A stretch of 54,111 nt of DNA, from NCBI GenBank assembly GCA_021604725.1, contig BQJN01000018.1:1-54111 (forward strand). The letters are read 5' to 3'. This document shows, one piece after another, positions 1-10,400 of the stretch. A program made the position numbers and the translations under genes. This stretch comes from Lysobacteraceae bacterium. GTDB taxonomy: Bacteria > Pseudomonadota > Gammaproteobacteria > Xanthomonadales > BQJN01. The notes under the pieces were generated by a model. It did no database searches. It saw only the letters and a program-made list of their open reading frames with translations, and was not told where the DNA came from. The first letter of the stretch is position 1. Every line of letters begins with the position of its first letter.

Positions 1-1020
1 GAAGAACTGATCCGCAGCATTCGAGTAAGTGAACTGGACTACGTTGGAACCAACACTGGTGGTGGCCATCACCGCTCCGGTCGCACTATCTATCAAGCTG
101 ATGGTTTGCTCACCAGCGTAACTAACGATCACTCGATCGAGGGCTGTGTTCTGATGCGCCAACGTCGGCCCATTGCCAATATCGATCGTCTGCTCTAGCG
201 AGCCGTCATAGCGATTGACAACCATCACGGCATTCATTGTCGGCAAGGTAACAAAGACCGAATCGTCGGAGCGAGCCAGACCACCGGGCGGCACCGGCAA
301 ATCGACTGGATCGAATCGGTAGCTCCCCAAGCGGTCTTCGAAAGCGACATAGCTGTCATAGCGGAAAGCGTCGAACAGACCATCATCGGGCACAGTGACG
401 ATATCGACCGGTTCGCTGGCCCCTTCATGGCCAACCATCATGTTGAAGTTGGCATCAACGTAGCCGGAAACACGCCCTTCAAACTTGGACGGCCCCGACC
501 ACACAAAAAGATTGGTCTGGTCAGAAATAATTCGGTTGGCAGAGTCGGTAGGTAGAACCTCGACCAGCTCCCAAACATCGGCTCGATAAATCAATATCTG
601 ATCTTGTTCATCAACCAGGTAAACATACTCCGACACATGCTCAGGCAGCACTATATCGGCACCCGCGGAGAAATGGTGATTGTAGGCTCGGCTGTCGACA
701 ACCACCGGCCCTGATTGAATTGGCGCTGACAACGGGATGTTCAGCCTCGATACGGTCAATTGGTAGGGCGTCGACAGAAAATCACAGCCGCCGTTATGCA
801 ATGAGGTCCCGATTTCGAATTCAATCAGGTTCGGCTCAAACAATACCGATGACGGCCGATCCGGCACGCAGCTGTCACCCCATACACCAGAAATGTCGAT
901 CTCCACATCAATTGATGGACGTATCGGGTCTGAGTGAATTTCCATGGTTGCCATTGCCATACTGGCTTGCAGCGCCAAAGCCGACGCAAGAGCAATAATT
1001 CTCAGGATGCGGGTTTTCAT
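1..1020 (-). CDS. Secreted propeller-like protein, C-terminal part outside window
   Basis: The frame is open without a stop from the ATG at 1020 down to the window edge (340 codons), so this is a 5'-complete, 3'-truncated gene. Residues 1-24 form a clear Sec signal peptide (MKTRILRII, a hydrophobic Ala/Leu core, then AMA). The mature part has repeated short strands of the form DQDQILIYRAD, DQTNLFVWSG, DDSVFVTLP and YAGEQTISLIDSATGAV, separated by turns. This resembles YVTN/PQQ-type beta-propeller blades, in which a value is read out and then compared. Two Cys lie near the N-terminus (DSCVPD and NGGCDF) and could form a disulfide. It probably acts in the periplasm or outside the cell. The function is unknown, and the propeller assignment is an inference from the repeat rhythm. 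Confidence 0.75.
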   Translation of the reverse strand, partial: MKTRILRIIALASALALQASMAMATMEIHSDPIRPSIDVEIDISGVWGDSCVPDRPSSVLFEPNLIEFEIGTSLHNGGCDFLSTPYQLTVSRLNIPLSAPIQSGPVVVDSRAYNHHFSAGADIVLPEHVSEYVYLVDEQDQILIYRADVWELVEVLPTDSANRIISDQTNLFVWSGPSKFEGRVSGYVDANFNMMVGHEGASEPVDIVTVPDDGLFDAFRYDSYVAFEDRLGSYRFDPVDLPVPPGGLARSDDSVFVTLPTMNAVMVVNRYDGSLEQTIDIGNGPTLAHQNTALDRVIVSYAGEQTISLIDSATGAVMATTSVGSNVVQFTYSNAADQFF

Positions 1021-1269
1021 TGACTGATATCTGGGTACATTGTGAACGTTTGCTGCCTCAGGTCTTCTTGAGAGGCACCTGTTATCGTCAGTCATTTTGC
1101 AAAATCCGTTGCAGGTTGAGTCGCATAAGTATAGGTACATGTCGACATTCGGTTGTTAAGTTTTCGATGATTAAAGCCACTAAAAAGCCACTGCTACCTG
1201 AGTCGATAGTATCTACCGAGACTCATGCCCCCCAGCCCTGCCATTGAGCCCCACCAGGCTTTCGCCCTA

Positions 1270-1301
1270 AACACAAAGCATCCAGCAAATATGCTGGATG
1301 C
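1270..1301 (-). terminator. Intrinsic terminator after the S8 peptidase gene
   Basis: A perfect 10-bp inverted repeat (GCATCCAGCA / TGCTGGATGC, 1278-1287 and 1292-1301) has a 4-nt loop. On the minus strand it is followed by TTTGTGTTT. It starts 15 bp after the stop of the 1316-3103 gene. Confidence 0.75.
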
Positions 1302-1315
1302 TCTGGCTCACCGAT

Positions 1316-3103
1316 CTAGTTGCCGGTGCAAGTCCCCGTTCCGAGGTCATTCGAGGAATTGCCATCCACAGGCTTCGAGTCCTCCAATGACCAATAGATA
1401 TTGACTACGCTCTGCGCCTCCAGATGATAGTCGAATTCAAATTTCTCGCCCACATCCAGGCTCTCGACCGTACACTCGATAAGCGAGCAACCTCCGGGAC
1501 ATGCTGGTGCGGTGCCAACCTGACATTCAGGTGGAATAACGGTTGAAGGATGAAAAGAAAAGCCACCGGAAGATTGAAACAGCAACTCTGCTTCAATCGC
1601 GCTCATCGCCGAACGACCGACATTCTCAATCTGCGCGGTCGCAACACATTCGCCGGTGTAAGGCCCGTCAACCTGCAACGCCAAATCACTCTCTTCCCTA
1701 AGGACCCAATCAGCCGCGACACCGCAGTCCAATACGGGGAACCCATCCGGCCCGATTGGGCTTCTTGCTAATGCTTCGCGAATCAAATCTGGATCAGTTG
1801 CACCAAGCTCATACATCAATGCTACGCAACCGGAAACAATGGCGGATGCTTGTGAGGTCCCTTCCTGCGTCGACTGCGTATTTGATGGAGTACTACTAGG
1901 GTCGAGCGACGGCCCCGTGATCCAAGCACCCGGTGCGAGAAGATCTGTCAAATTGGTCGGGTGGCTACTAAAGCAAGTCAAACCTCCGACCACCGCGTTT
2001 GCGTCGTAGCAACTGCCGTCGAACACTCCATTAAAGTCGTACGCAGCGCCTACCCCAATTACAGAGGACAGACATGCTGGTGCAGTGGCCTTGTTCGCAA
2101 ATGTGGGGGCAGATGAGCTTTGCCAGTTGCCCACCGCCGCAACCAAGGTGACGTCGCGGCTCAATAGTACATCCGTCAATTCTGTAAACTCACCCAGCAG
2201 GAAGTCCTCCTCATTGTTTGTACATCCGCCCTTGTTGGTCGGGGCGTCAGTAATGCAATCACACGCTTGGGTGTAATACATTGCTCGATGACTTTGGTTC
2301 ACTCGAGGGTCGGCTATACCAAAGCTCATATTGACAACGTCAACGTCCACGCTCGGGTTGTCTACTAACCATTGCAGTGCGGCCAGGCGGTCCGTTGCTG
2401 TGCCACCAGTGGTCGCCCCTCGGGTTCGCAACGCGATTACCTCGGCATCCGGTGCCATTGCATCCGTACCGAGAATCATTCCTGTCATCCAAGTACCGTG
2501 CCCGTGATCATCCTGAGCGGCTCCTGGTCCCGATGTTCCATAAGGGCAATCGCCAAAACATTGCTCAAGGCTGTCGACTACGCCACCTAACTGGAGGTGT
2601 TCGCGGTCATATCCAGAGTCGATAACAGCCACACGCTGTCCAGCTCCAGTCACCGGCAAACCATGCAGCACATCAAACCCGCCTACAGTGCCCGCCTCAG
2701 GCAAGTAATCAATAGTCTCATGATCGATATGAATACGCTCGACTCGACTGTCATTGGCCAGCTCAGTCAAAGCCAATGCGTCTGCCTCTATCGAAAAAAT
2801 TGAAAATGAGGAAAACTGATGCCTGACCACATAGGTGCCGCTGTTGATGTCATTGATAATTGACGAGCTAGTATCCAAATGAGACGTCGATGGGTTTACG
2901 CCAAAACCACCCCCGCCCGTCAATGGTGGGGATGTGAAGCGTACAACAACATCAACACTTCCTAATGTACTTTCCTCAATAACCGCGGCTGTAACTTTTC
3001 CAGTCCGCTCAAGAAGCGACTGTGGTGACTCTCTCTCAAAGGCTATGCCAATCCCAGGCAGTAGCAATACCGATAGCACTGAAGCTCCAAGTCCGATTTT
3101 CAT
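1316..3103 (-). CDS. Secreted S8 (subtilisin-like) serine peptidase
   Basis: This is a 595-aa exported endopeptidase of the subtilase family. The N-terminal 21 residues form a signal peptide (hydrophobic run ending in GIGIA). A propeptide-like region follows, ending in a short element (VERIHID) typical of I9 inhibitors. The catalytic triad is visible: Asp162 (VIDSG), His202 (GHGT) and Ser417 (GTSQAS), with oxyanion Asn326 (AAVGN). The motif after the His reads HGTWMTG rather than the usual HGTHVAG. Many Cys residues in the catalytic domain suggest disulfides. The last ~130 residues form a Cys-rich beta domain resembling CARDB/DUF11-type modules. The start has an AAGGAT ribosome-binding site. 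It is a single-gene unit with its own terminator, divergent from the kinase gene. Confidence 0.93.
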   Translation of the reverse strand: MKIGLGASVLSVLLLPGIGIAFERESPQSLLERTGKVTAAVIEESTLGSVDVVVRFTSPPLTGGGGFGVNPSTSHLDTSSSIINDINSGTYVVRHQFSSFSIFSIEADALALTELANDSRVERIHIDHETIDYLPEAGTVGGFDVLHGLPVTGAGQRVAVIDSGYDREHLQLGGVVDSLEQCFGDCPYGTSGPGAAQDDHGHGTWMTGMILGTDAMAPDAEVIALRTRGATTGGTATDRLAALQWLVDNPSVDVDVVNMSFGIADPRVNQSHRAMYYTQACDCITDAPTNKGGCTNNEEDFLLGEFTELTDVLLSRDVTLVAAVGNWQSSSAPTFANKATAPACLSSVIGVGAAYDFNGVFDGSCYDANAVVGGLTCFSSHPTNLTDLLAPGAWITGPSLDPSSTPSNTQSTQEGTSQASAIVSGCVALMYELGATDPDLIREALARSPIGPDGFPVLDCGVAADWVLREESDLALQVDGPYTGECVATAQIENVGRSAMSAIEAELLFQSSGGFSFHPSTVIPPECQVGTAPACPGGCSLIECTVESLDVGEKFEFDYHLEAQSVVNIYWSLEDSKPVDGNSSNDLGTGTCTGN

Positions 3104-3479
3104 CTGATCATCCTTAAAGGTTGTAAAGCAAGATTGCTCAACTATTAGCGCGCAGAGCGACCAAAAACCGGATCATCAAGCATCTGCGTACAAATTTGAT
3201 CCGTTTTTCCACTGGATTGCGCGCCTAGAAAGTAGAGCCCATTAATCGTTGGATGAGCGATTCCGTACTTAACTGCAGCCTTGACTGAATGACAAATTTT
3301 GTGATAATTGCCAGTTCGCCGAAAATGATCGATTCAAGTTTGCCCAAACTTGCGACTATGAAAAGGACTTTGCCAAATACCCAGCACTTTTGGGGCACCA
3401 ACTTTTTTGATTTAAAAACTTGCGTGACCTCCGGTTGCGATGAACTGACCGGAATCCATACATCACATGGGCCTGCATC
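3104..3479. other. Divergent intergenic region, S8 peptidase / kinase
   Basis: This is 376 bp between divergent start codons, so it must hold promoters for both genes. I could recognise a sigma70-like element only for the rightward gene. No convincing gene is present; a 64-codon frame that ends at the kinase start would begin upstream of the predicted transcript. Confidence 0.6.
3281..3308 (+). promoter_or_regulatory. Candidate sigma70 promoter for kinase operon
   Basis: TTGACT (3281-3286) and GATAAT (3303-3308) are separated by 16 bp. Each hexamer differs from consensus at one position. It would give a leader of about 165 nt before the kinase ATG. Confidence 0.4.
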
Positions 3480-5984
3480 ATGAACAAGAAAGACTGGGCC
3501 ATAGTCAATGAAGTCTTTGAGCTGGCCCTTTCTGCAAGCCAGGAAGAGCAGGAACGGCTCATCGAAAGTCGGCTCGGCAACCGCTCAGATTTAGCCGACA
3601 AGGTTCGTAGCCTGCTGGCTGAGGATGCATCAGCCTCCACCTTTGGTGCTTCCGATGCGGCAGCGGCGGCAATTTATGCCTTAGATCGACTAGAAGCCGA
3701 TGCAATAGTCGGTCGTTACAAGATCGTTCGTCGCATCGGTGAAGGTGGCATGGGGTCAGTTTATCTGGCCGAACGTGCTGATTCCGCTTTTGAAAAGCAA
3801 GTGGCCCTTAAATTGATTCGCGGGGACCTCAATGATCAAGCAATAGAACGCTTTGGAACAGAGCGCCAAGCGTTGGCGCAATTAGAGCACCCCAATATTG
3901 CCATGTTGCTCGATGGCGGTGTAGATGAGCAATCGCGGCCGTATGTGGCGATGGAATACGTCGACGGCCTGCCCATCACCCATCATTGCGACCAGCAACA
4001 ACTCAGTATCAACATTCGGATTGGGCTGTTCATCGACTTGTGCGACGCCGTTCAGCATGCGCACCGTAACTTGATTGTGCACCGCGATATCAAGCCCAGC
4101 AATGTACTGGTCACCAGCGAAGGAACCGTCAAGCTGCTGGATTTCGGCATCGCAAAATTGTTGGGGCCGGGGCAGCAACAGGCGCTAACTGCAACCGCCG
4201 CACGAGTGTTGACCCCGGACTATGCCAGCCCAGAACAGGTCACCGGTGGAGCCATCACTACGGCCACTGACGTCTACCAGTTGGGTGTTCTGCTGTATGA
4301 ATTGCTATGCGGCTTGAGGCCATTGGACACGGGACAACTCACTCCGAGTCAGTTTGAAGCGGCTTTGATCAAGGGTGACATCACAGCGCCTAGCCGCTTC
4401 CCCGAGCGACTGACCGAAAACGCCGACAAGCCACAGTTGATCGCCAAGCTGCGAAACTTGTCAGCCGAGCGCCTTAGCCAGTCCCTGCAAGGTGACCTCG
4501 ATACCATTGTATCTAAGGCAATGGCCCCGGAAGCGAGTCAACGCTATGCCTCCCCAGCAGATCTGGCGGCCGACTTACACCGCTATATCGAAGGGCTACC
4601 GATCGAAGCACGACCGGCGAGTGTGGGCTATCGCACGCGCAAGTTCATCGGCCGCAACAAGTTGGGCGTTTCAATTGCTGCGGGCGTGGTGGCCATGGTC
4701 ATCGGGTTCACCGGTTATCTGATTAGCCAGGCTGAGCAGATTCGTTTGGAGCGTGATACCGCTCAAAGAGAACGAGACACCGCTGAACAGGAAAAAGAGC
4801 GCGCTGAGGCCGTGACTGATTTCCTTGTTGATACTTTTGCGCAAGCCAACCCCATGTTGAAGAGCGCTACCGAGGTGACTGCCGAGGACATATTGAAAGC
4901 CGGGGAAACGCAGGCGGAATTTCGGTTTCAAGACAAACCCGAGCTGCAACAAAGATTGCAGGAGTTGTTTGGCAAAATTTACGAGGGCTTGGGCAATGAC
5001 GAACAAGCGGAACTGTATTTTCGCAAAGCGATTTATGACACCCCTACGAATGGACCGACGCGCATAGAAGCGATGTTGAGCTTTGCCAGGTTCCTAATGA
5101 CACAACGCCGGTTCGCAGATGCGACGCCGCTGTTGGAAGAATTAAACAGGAATATCAAGCAGGTGGAAGGCGCCAATCTGGCCGAGTTGAAGCTCCTGCA
5201 AAGTTACCTAGCAAAATCAGAGGGCAGAACTATGGAGTCGGTCCAGCTGCGAAGCGAAGCGCACCGCATCGCCGATGCCGCTGAAGGGCTGACCTCCGAC
5301 ATAGCAATTCGCGCCCTAGGTGATTTGTTGTCGCAGTACTATGCATTGGACGACGACCCCAACACTAAAAAGTATCGAGATATGATGGAGGAGCGCTTAA
5401 AGACCGGGCAGCTCACACCAAACTCGCAAATCACCGCCTTGCACCGAATCATTACTGCCGACCTAGACATGCATGGCTGGTCAGAAGACATCCTGGAAAA
5501 ATATAAGCAGGAAGGGGCGCTGGCAAAGTCACTGTTTGGTACGGAAAGTTACCGATACTACAACATCATTGGCGCCTCGGCGTCTGGCCACCTGGCACTG
5601 GGTCATCATCAGACTGCGTTGGACTTATATATGGAGATCTTGCAGTTTAGCCTGACGTATCAAGCTGATCGCAAGACATCCATTGCAGCAACACAACTCG
5701 GGGTCGCCAGATCACTGCAAGAGCTGGGAAGGCTGGAAGAGGCAGACACCTACTTTAAACAAGCGGAGTCGAATATGCGCACCGGTAGTGTAACCAGCCC
5801 TGGGTACGCATTGGCTCTTGGTTACTGGGGCCAGTTCAAAGCACAAGTAGAGGATTACCCTTCCGCACAGACCCTCTTGGAGCAGTCTCGCGACATATTT
5901 GCGGCCGCGGGCATGCAAGCGACCGCAGAATATGCTGCGGTCATATCTGCGTTGGATTCAATTAAAACTGTCACATTGGAGTGA
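3480..5984 (+). CDS. Membrane Ser/Thr protein kinase (Hanks type) with TPR sensor tail
   Basis: This 834-aa protein phosphorylates Ser/Thr of unknown targets. An N-terminal ~75-residue helical segment (starting MNKKDWAIVNEVFELAL) is typical of bacterial kinases of this class. The kinase core shows the Gly loop GEGGMGSV (from residue 87), the VALKLI lysine, HRDIKPSN (201), DFGIAKLL (221) and DYASPEQ, so it looks catalytically intact. A single membrane segment lies at about 395-416. It is followed by a charged coiled-coil-like stretch rich in Arg/Glu (RERDTAEQEKERAEA), then ~400 residues of helical TPR-like repeats that would be periplasmic if the kinase is cytoplasmic. The next gene starts 3 bp downstream and encodes a secreted protein, so the tail may sense or bind it. 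No partner sigma factor gene is adjacent. Confidence 0.92.
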   Translation: MNKKDWAIVNEVFELALSASQEEQERLIESRLGNRSDLADKVRSLLAEDASASTFGASDAAAAAIYALDRLEADAIVGRYKIVRRIGEGGMGSVYLAERADSAFEKQVALKLIRGDLNDQAIERFGTERQALAQLEHPNIAMLLDGGVDEQSRPYVAMEYVDGLPITHHCDQQQLSINIRIGLFIDLCDAVQHAHRNLIVHRDIKPSNVLVTSEGTVKLLDFGIAKLLGPGQQQALTATAARVLTPDYASPEQVTGGAITTATDVYQLGVLLYELLCGLRPLDTGQLTPSQFEAALIKGDITAPSRFPERLTENADKPQLIAKLRNLSAERLSQSLQGDLDTIVSKAMAPEASQRYASPADLAADLHRYIEGLPIEARPASVGYRTRKFIGRNKLGVSIAAGVVAMVIGFTGYLISQAEQIRLERDTAQRERDTAEQEKERAEAVTDFLVDTFAQANPMLKSATEVTAEDILKAGETQAEFRFQDKPELQQRLQELFGKIYEGLGNDEQAELYFRKAIYDTPTNGPTRIEAMLSFARFLMTQRRFADATPLLEELNRNIKQVEGANLAELKLLQSYLAKSEGRTMESVQLRSEAHRIADAAEGLTSDIAIRALGDLLSQYYALDDDPNTKKYRDMMEERLKTGQLTPNSQITALHRIITADLDMHGWSEDILEKYKQEGALAKSLFGTESYRYYNIIGASASGHLALGHHQTALDLYMEILQFSLTYQADRKTSIAATQLGVARSLQELGRLEEADTYFKQAESNMRTGSVTSPGYALALGYWGQFKAQVEDYPSAQTLLEQSRDIFAAAGMQATAEYAAVISALDSIKTVTLE

Positions 5985-5987
5985 AAA

Positions 5988-6662
5988 ATGAAACGACTTA
6001 TTCTAATTATTGCGTTGGTACTCGCATACTCATCTGTACACGCTCAAGCGGGAGGTAACCAATGCCCTGGCCAAGGAGTCTGCGACCTGCGAGTAGTGGG
6101 GATCGCAGGATGGGCACTGCCCATTCCGGACGAGCTCTGGACTCAAAACTTCAACAAAGTCATCATCCCCTACCGGGTTGATCTCACCGACCTAAATCTT
6201 GACGGATCGCTGCTTATCACCGAGTTCTCTATGGGGCTGCCTGGAATGGACTTGTATCCATTGGATGGCCAAGAGGTTATCAGAGTGTGGCTCAGCCGAA
6301 CCAAGTTTGACCCCAACGTCGTTGAGCCTTATACCGTTTCCATGGAATACGGCATTTACGATTCCAATGGTGACCCGGCTCCGAACTCTGGGGGCAACGT
6401 CGTAGTCGGCAACGCAAGATTAAAGCCGGGAATGAACTACTTGGAGCTGGTGTTCAATCGTAACAACAGTGTTCTAAGAACTCGCGTTCGCGAAAATGTA
6501 AACGGTGGCGCCGTACTCTACAGCTTGTCAGCGACAAATCAGAACCTAGATGGCGTGTTTCCAGAGACCTTCGTTGTAGGTGTTTTGGAGGACAGCGGTG
6601 CCTGGTCAGGTGCACTGGAGCTATTCGTTGGGTTTGACGACACAATGTGCGGCGGTTGCTAG
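5988..6662 (+). CDS. Small secreted protein cotranscribed with the kinase
   Basis: This 224-aa protein of unknown family begins with a signal peptide (MKRLILIIALVLAYSSVHAQA). The mature protein is predicted to be mostly beta: alternating hydrophobic strands such as NKVIIPYRVDLTDL and EPYTVSMEYGIY. Four Cys are visible, two near the mature N-terminus (CPGQGVC) and two at the extreme C-terminus (CGGC), which suggests a disulfide-closed fold. It starts 3 bp after the kinase stop, so the two are almost certainly one operon. A role as ligand or sensor partner for the kinase's extracytoplasmic TPR tail is an inference from position only. Confidence 0.75.
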   Translation: MKRLILIIALVLAYSSVHAQAGGNQCPGQGVCDLRVVGIAGWALPIPDELWTQNFNKVIIPYRVDLTDLNLDGSLLITEFSMGLPGMDLYPLDGQEVIRVWLSRTKFDPNVVEPYTVSMEYGIYDSNGDPAPNSGGNVVVGNARLKPGMNYLELVFNRNNSVLRTRVRENVNGGAVLYSLSATNQNLDGVFPETFVVGVLEDSGAWSGALELFVGFDDTMCGGC

Positions 6663-6672
6663 AGACTTCTCT

Positions 6673-6701
6673 GCTCAGAGGGGTGTTCGGCCCCTCTGAG
6701 C
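6673..6701 (+). terminator. GC-rich hairpin after the kinase operon
   Basis: A perfect 11-bp inverted repeat (GCTCAGAGGGG / CCCCTCTGAGC) with a 7-nt loop begins 11 bp after the stop codon. It has no T tract on either side, so it is either a weak terminator or an mRNA 3'-end stabiliser. Confidence 0.5.
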
Positions 6702-7083
6702 TCCGCGACCTCGGGAGTAGCGTCCTGCCCAGTCAAACGGGAAAATTGGCCGTGTTTTGGCATTGTTCAATTGACACGGAATTGACCTTCAATAGGCTCC
6801 ACGCCGCACCGATGCGAAGCACGGGAGGACTGCGGGCGGCCATGTAAGCGCCACACACACCGGTGAGACCAAAAGCTGGCCCTTTAGGGGTTGAATACGA
6901 CGGCCCAATTCAATCAATGCGTCGTCGTCATCCGCCACATAACAAAGTTACCTCAATTGACGTGCCACGATTCGTCGCATCTGCCGGACATGGGCGTATC
7001 GCCCGCCCGTTGTCTCCAACACCAACCTTGCCCAAACAACCCAACTGTATGAGGGCACTCAGTGGCCCAGTGGCAATTGAGGC

Positions 7084-7165
7084 GGCTCGCTTCCCTTCTT
7101 TCGCAAAAGCGATCAGAGTTGCCTGGAGCAACTCGAACAGCTTTAGTTGGCCCGGAGGGTGAGGG
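7084..7165. repeat. Dispersed intergenic repeat, copy A
   Basis: This ~80-bp segment clearly aligns with 45934-46012, sharing GGCTCGCT, CCCTTCTTT, TTGCCTG and TCGAACAGC in the same order. Its core is a 7-bp hairpin (GAGTTGC 7116-7122, GCAACTC 7128-7134). Copy B keeps the pairing with a changed base pair. Confidence 0.65.
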
Positions 7166-7429
7166 GCAGGGATAGCCCCGAATAAAACCGGCTGCACTCG
7201 CAAACAGGCTACTAGGCCCTCGACCCCTCTGGTACGGCCGGTTCCCGAAGAACGGAAGGCTTCTTGCCTGTCGGCAAACCACCTTCTGATCTACGAGGGC
7301 CTGTGCCACTTCGTTCACTTCCCAACCGGAGTCGGGGGGTCGCCTTCGGCTCCTGTGTCTGGAATAACCTCTGTCGTTGCGCTATGCGCCGGATGGGCTT
7401 GGAGGTGTCACCTGATCCACCTGAAAACC

Positions 7430-7459
7430 AAAAAAAACGGCACCCGAAGGTGCCGTTTT
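7430..7459 (-). terminator. Strong intrinsic terminator of the 1097-aa secreted protein gene
   Basis: On the minus strand an 11-bp stem (AAAACGGCACC / GGTGCCGTTTT) with a UUCG tetraloop runs into eight T residues. It lies 25 bp after the stop codon. Confidence 0.9.
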
Positions 7460-7483
7460 CCTTTTATCGGTTTCAGCTAACGA

Positions 7484-10400
7484 TCAGCCGCCACCACTAC
7501 CGAAGCTGTCATCGAACACATCATCGGTATCGCATCCTTGAACCATGACGTCATCGATGTCCCAACCGTAGTCGCTTACCGCGCCATCGGTGGCAATTCG
7601 GAATCTAAATTCGACGGTTTGACCTGCGAAGGCGTTGAGGTCGACGACCGAATTCAGGTAAGGCTGTGGATCGCCACACCAACCGTCTTCGCCGAACAAC
7701 ACACTGTTGCTTTGGAACGGGCCATCATACGGGTCACTTTGCAAGTTGGCGCCAGCCACTTGCGAGAAGTTGGCCCCACCGTCGGTAGATATTTCCAGAA
7801 CGCCACCATCCCAACAGGCAGCTGGCCCATTGCTTTCCATGTCCTGGAAGTTCCAGAACTGCAACGTCAGTGGAGTACGACCGCTTTGTAGTGCCATTGG
7901 CGGCGAAATCAACAACTGGTCGCTATCCGTTTCGACGTCATCGGCATGCCAATGTTGGCTACCTGAGTTTGGATTGGCACCAGACAATGCCCAAGTGTCT
8001 GATCCCAACTGCGAGGTGTGTGTCCAGCCTTGTTCGCCCGACTCAAAGTCGAAGCCTGCGGTCTTGACCGGAACCAAACCAGAAGGACACTCGCCCGGCA
8101 CTGGTGCAGTCACAAAGTCAAAGACGGCTGAGGCAACACCAGGACCACACAGGTTGGTCGCGCTCACTCGCCAGTAATAGGTTGTCTCGCCATCCAAAGT
8201 GGCATCTGATACATACGTGGTTCCCCCAACCATCGCGGTATCAACGATGTTGGTGAAGCCTGGGTCGGAAGCCAACTCAAACAGGTACTCTTCGGCATCG
8301 GCGATCGCGTCCCAATCAAACTGCCGTTGAATCGGATTGATGTCGGTTGCCCCATCGGCCGGCATAGACAGCGTCGGTGCACCAGGTGCCGAGTCAACGA
8401 TGCTTAACAGGACGTCAGACACGGCTGACAATGACCCGTCCACCGAGTCAGTACCCATCACAGAAATGACGTAGTTGCCACTGGACAGGCCAGCAAGACT
8501 GCTCAGCTCGAGCACACTGTCTGTCGCCGGGTTGACCACTGGATTGGCTGAGAAATCGCAAGTTGCACCGGCAGGGCAGTTGACAACGGACAGGTTGGTC
8601 GTCGCGTTGAATCCAGAGGCCAACGACAGTGGAAAGTCTGCCGTACCATCGGCTGCACACATCTCTGTCGTGGCCGGAATAATCACCACCGAGGCGCAAG
8701 GTGCGAATTGGAATGATCCAATCTGCGTTTCCCAGGGTGCACCGCCAGTGGTTTGGATATGCTCAGAGGTGAACCAGAACGTACAATCGTCAGCTGGATC
8801 GATATCCATCGAAGCGTAGTCGCCCCAGCGGTTGCTGCTCGAGGTTTGCGCGCCGGCACCGGCGATCAGTTCCGCCTCATCACGCAGGACACCTGCCGGA
8901 TCACCGTCGCGTCGACCCGCATAACGTATCGATGCGAAGGTATCGGTCGATGCCTGCACTACACTGTAGGCCATGCCGATATCGCCGTCTCCATTCATGG
9001 AGATGCTCGGCTCCCAGCGGTGGGCGGCATCCGGTGCATGCGTGCCCTGTTGAGCCACTGTCCAACCTGATCCTGGCCCTGCAACCAACGAGCGCTGGAG
9101 TTCAAACCAACGCGGTGCGGCATGGTCCCCGGTTCCGTTGACATCAACGGTCCAGGCACCGACCAGGATTTCATTGCCATTGAACTGGCGGTACTGGAAG
9201 CGTTGCATTGGCCACCAGGAACCACTGTCAAGGCGAACCGCGGTATCAGGCTGTTCAAGACAATCGCTAACGAAGAAGCCACAGACGGTCCAGTTGAACT
9301 CCGCAATGTCGGGCGGTCCGAAGCTCTCAATTAGAGTCAAAGTCGTATTCGCTGGCGTATCCCAATCGACATCAAACGCATAAAGATCAATGCTGTCATT
9401 GGGCGGCACAGGTGTGAAGTAGGGATCACCGCCTTCGCGAATCGTGTAAAGCAAACCAGGAGAACCTGCTGGCGGCAATCTACCACCATCAAAGTCTGCC
9501 GGCATCAACAGGTTCGGATAGCTTTGAAAAAACTGCGCCGGGCGCGGGGTGCGACCTGCCAAGAGGCTTGCGCGATCAATGGCGTAGACGTCATACGCAC
9601 CGGCGAAACCTGAGTTCGTACCCATGAAGATGGCGTTGTTGTCCGGATCGGGCCACATGCCCAGCTTGTAATAGTCGGGAAAGCGTTGGCTCGGCAACTC
9701 ATACAAGTAGTAAGTGCCCATTGGGTCCGATGTAGTTGATACGGCGAAACATACGCTTTGCGCCGTAGACACCGCGAACTGGGTCAATATCCAGCGATCG
9801 GCCAGTTGGTCGTACAAGGCGATGGCGTCACCGCTGTTGTCAGATTCACATGAACCGCCAAAACCCGACCACAGCGTGTTGTTGTTGCTGGGGCCCGCCA
9901 GCAAGGTGCCGGACTTGTCATAAACTGCGAATGAAAGGTTCACCATCTGAACATAGTGATCTGGCCCTACAGCGCCCTCGATATCGGGTGGCAAAACGCC
10001 ATTGACGTTAGCCACACCAGCAAAATTCTGGATTGGATCCGGCGTTGGCACGCCTCGATGATCAGCTGATTGAGCCGCCAGAGGATCAACTATGCGCTCT
10101 GCAATTGTGCCGAAGCGGTTACCATTATCATCGTACAGCTCTTCGTGACGCGGAGGGTTCACTTCCTTGTCAGTGAATTGGCCGATGCGGTTGGGGACGC
10201 TGGGCAAATCTCGCACTGCACGACTGATTTGCGGTCCGCGGATGGCCAACTCGAAGGGATTGGTTACCGAGTCACCAACATGCTGAATGAGCGAGGCACT
10301 TTTCGTAGGGCTCAAGGTCGCAGCCTGAAACGAGGTATGCGGACCTACGGCGTCGAAGAACTTGGAGCGCAGCTTATCTTCACCACCAACAGGGCCCGAC

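Larger units (their letters stand above)
6663..7429. other. Long non-coding intergenic region with a dispersed repeat
   Basis: This is 767 bp between convergent genes. It contains a GC-rich hairpin right after the upstream stop and a degenerate repeat copy (7084-7165) related to sequence at 45934-46012. Open frames here are short and the longest simply cross the repeat; none has a credible start or protein signature. I see no tRNA-like or known RNA structure. Confidence 0.6.

Noticed and set aside
3289..3483. 64-codon rightward frame ending in ATGA overlap with the kinase start
   Set aside because: Its start lies inside the predicted promoter (3281-3308), so it would not be transcribed; no ribosome-binding site and no recognisable domain.
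6863..7162. 99-codon frame with FAKAIRVAWSNSNSFSW-like sequence
   Set aside because: It is the translation of the dispersed repeat copy A. Similar spurious frames arise from such repeats; no signal peptide, start site or family.
6953..7318. 121-codon leftward frame across the same repeat
   Set aside because: Overlaps the repeat on the opposite strand, with no ribosome-binding site or composition like its neighbours.
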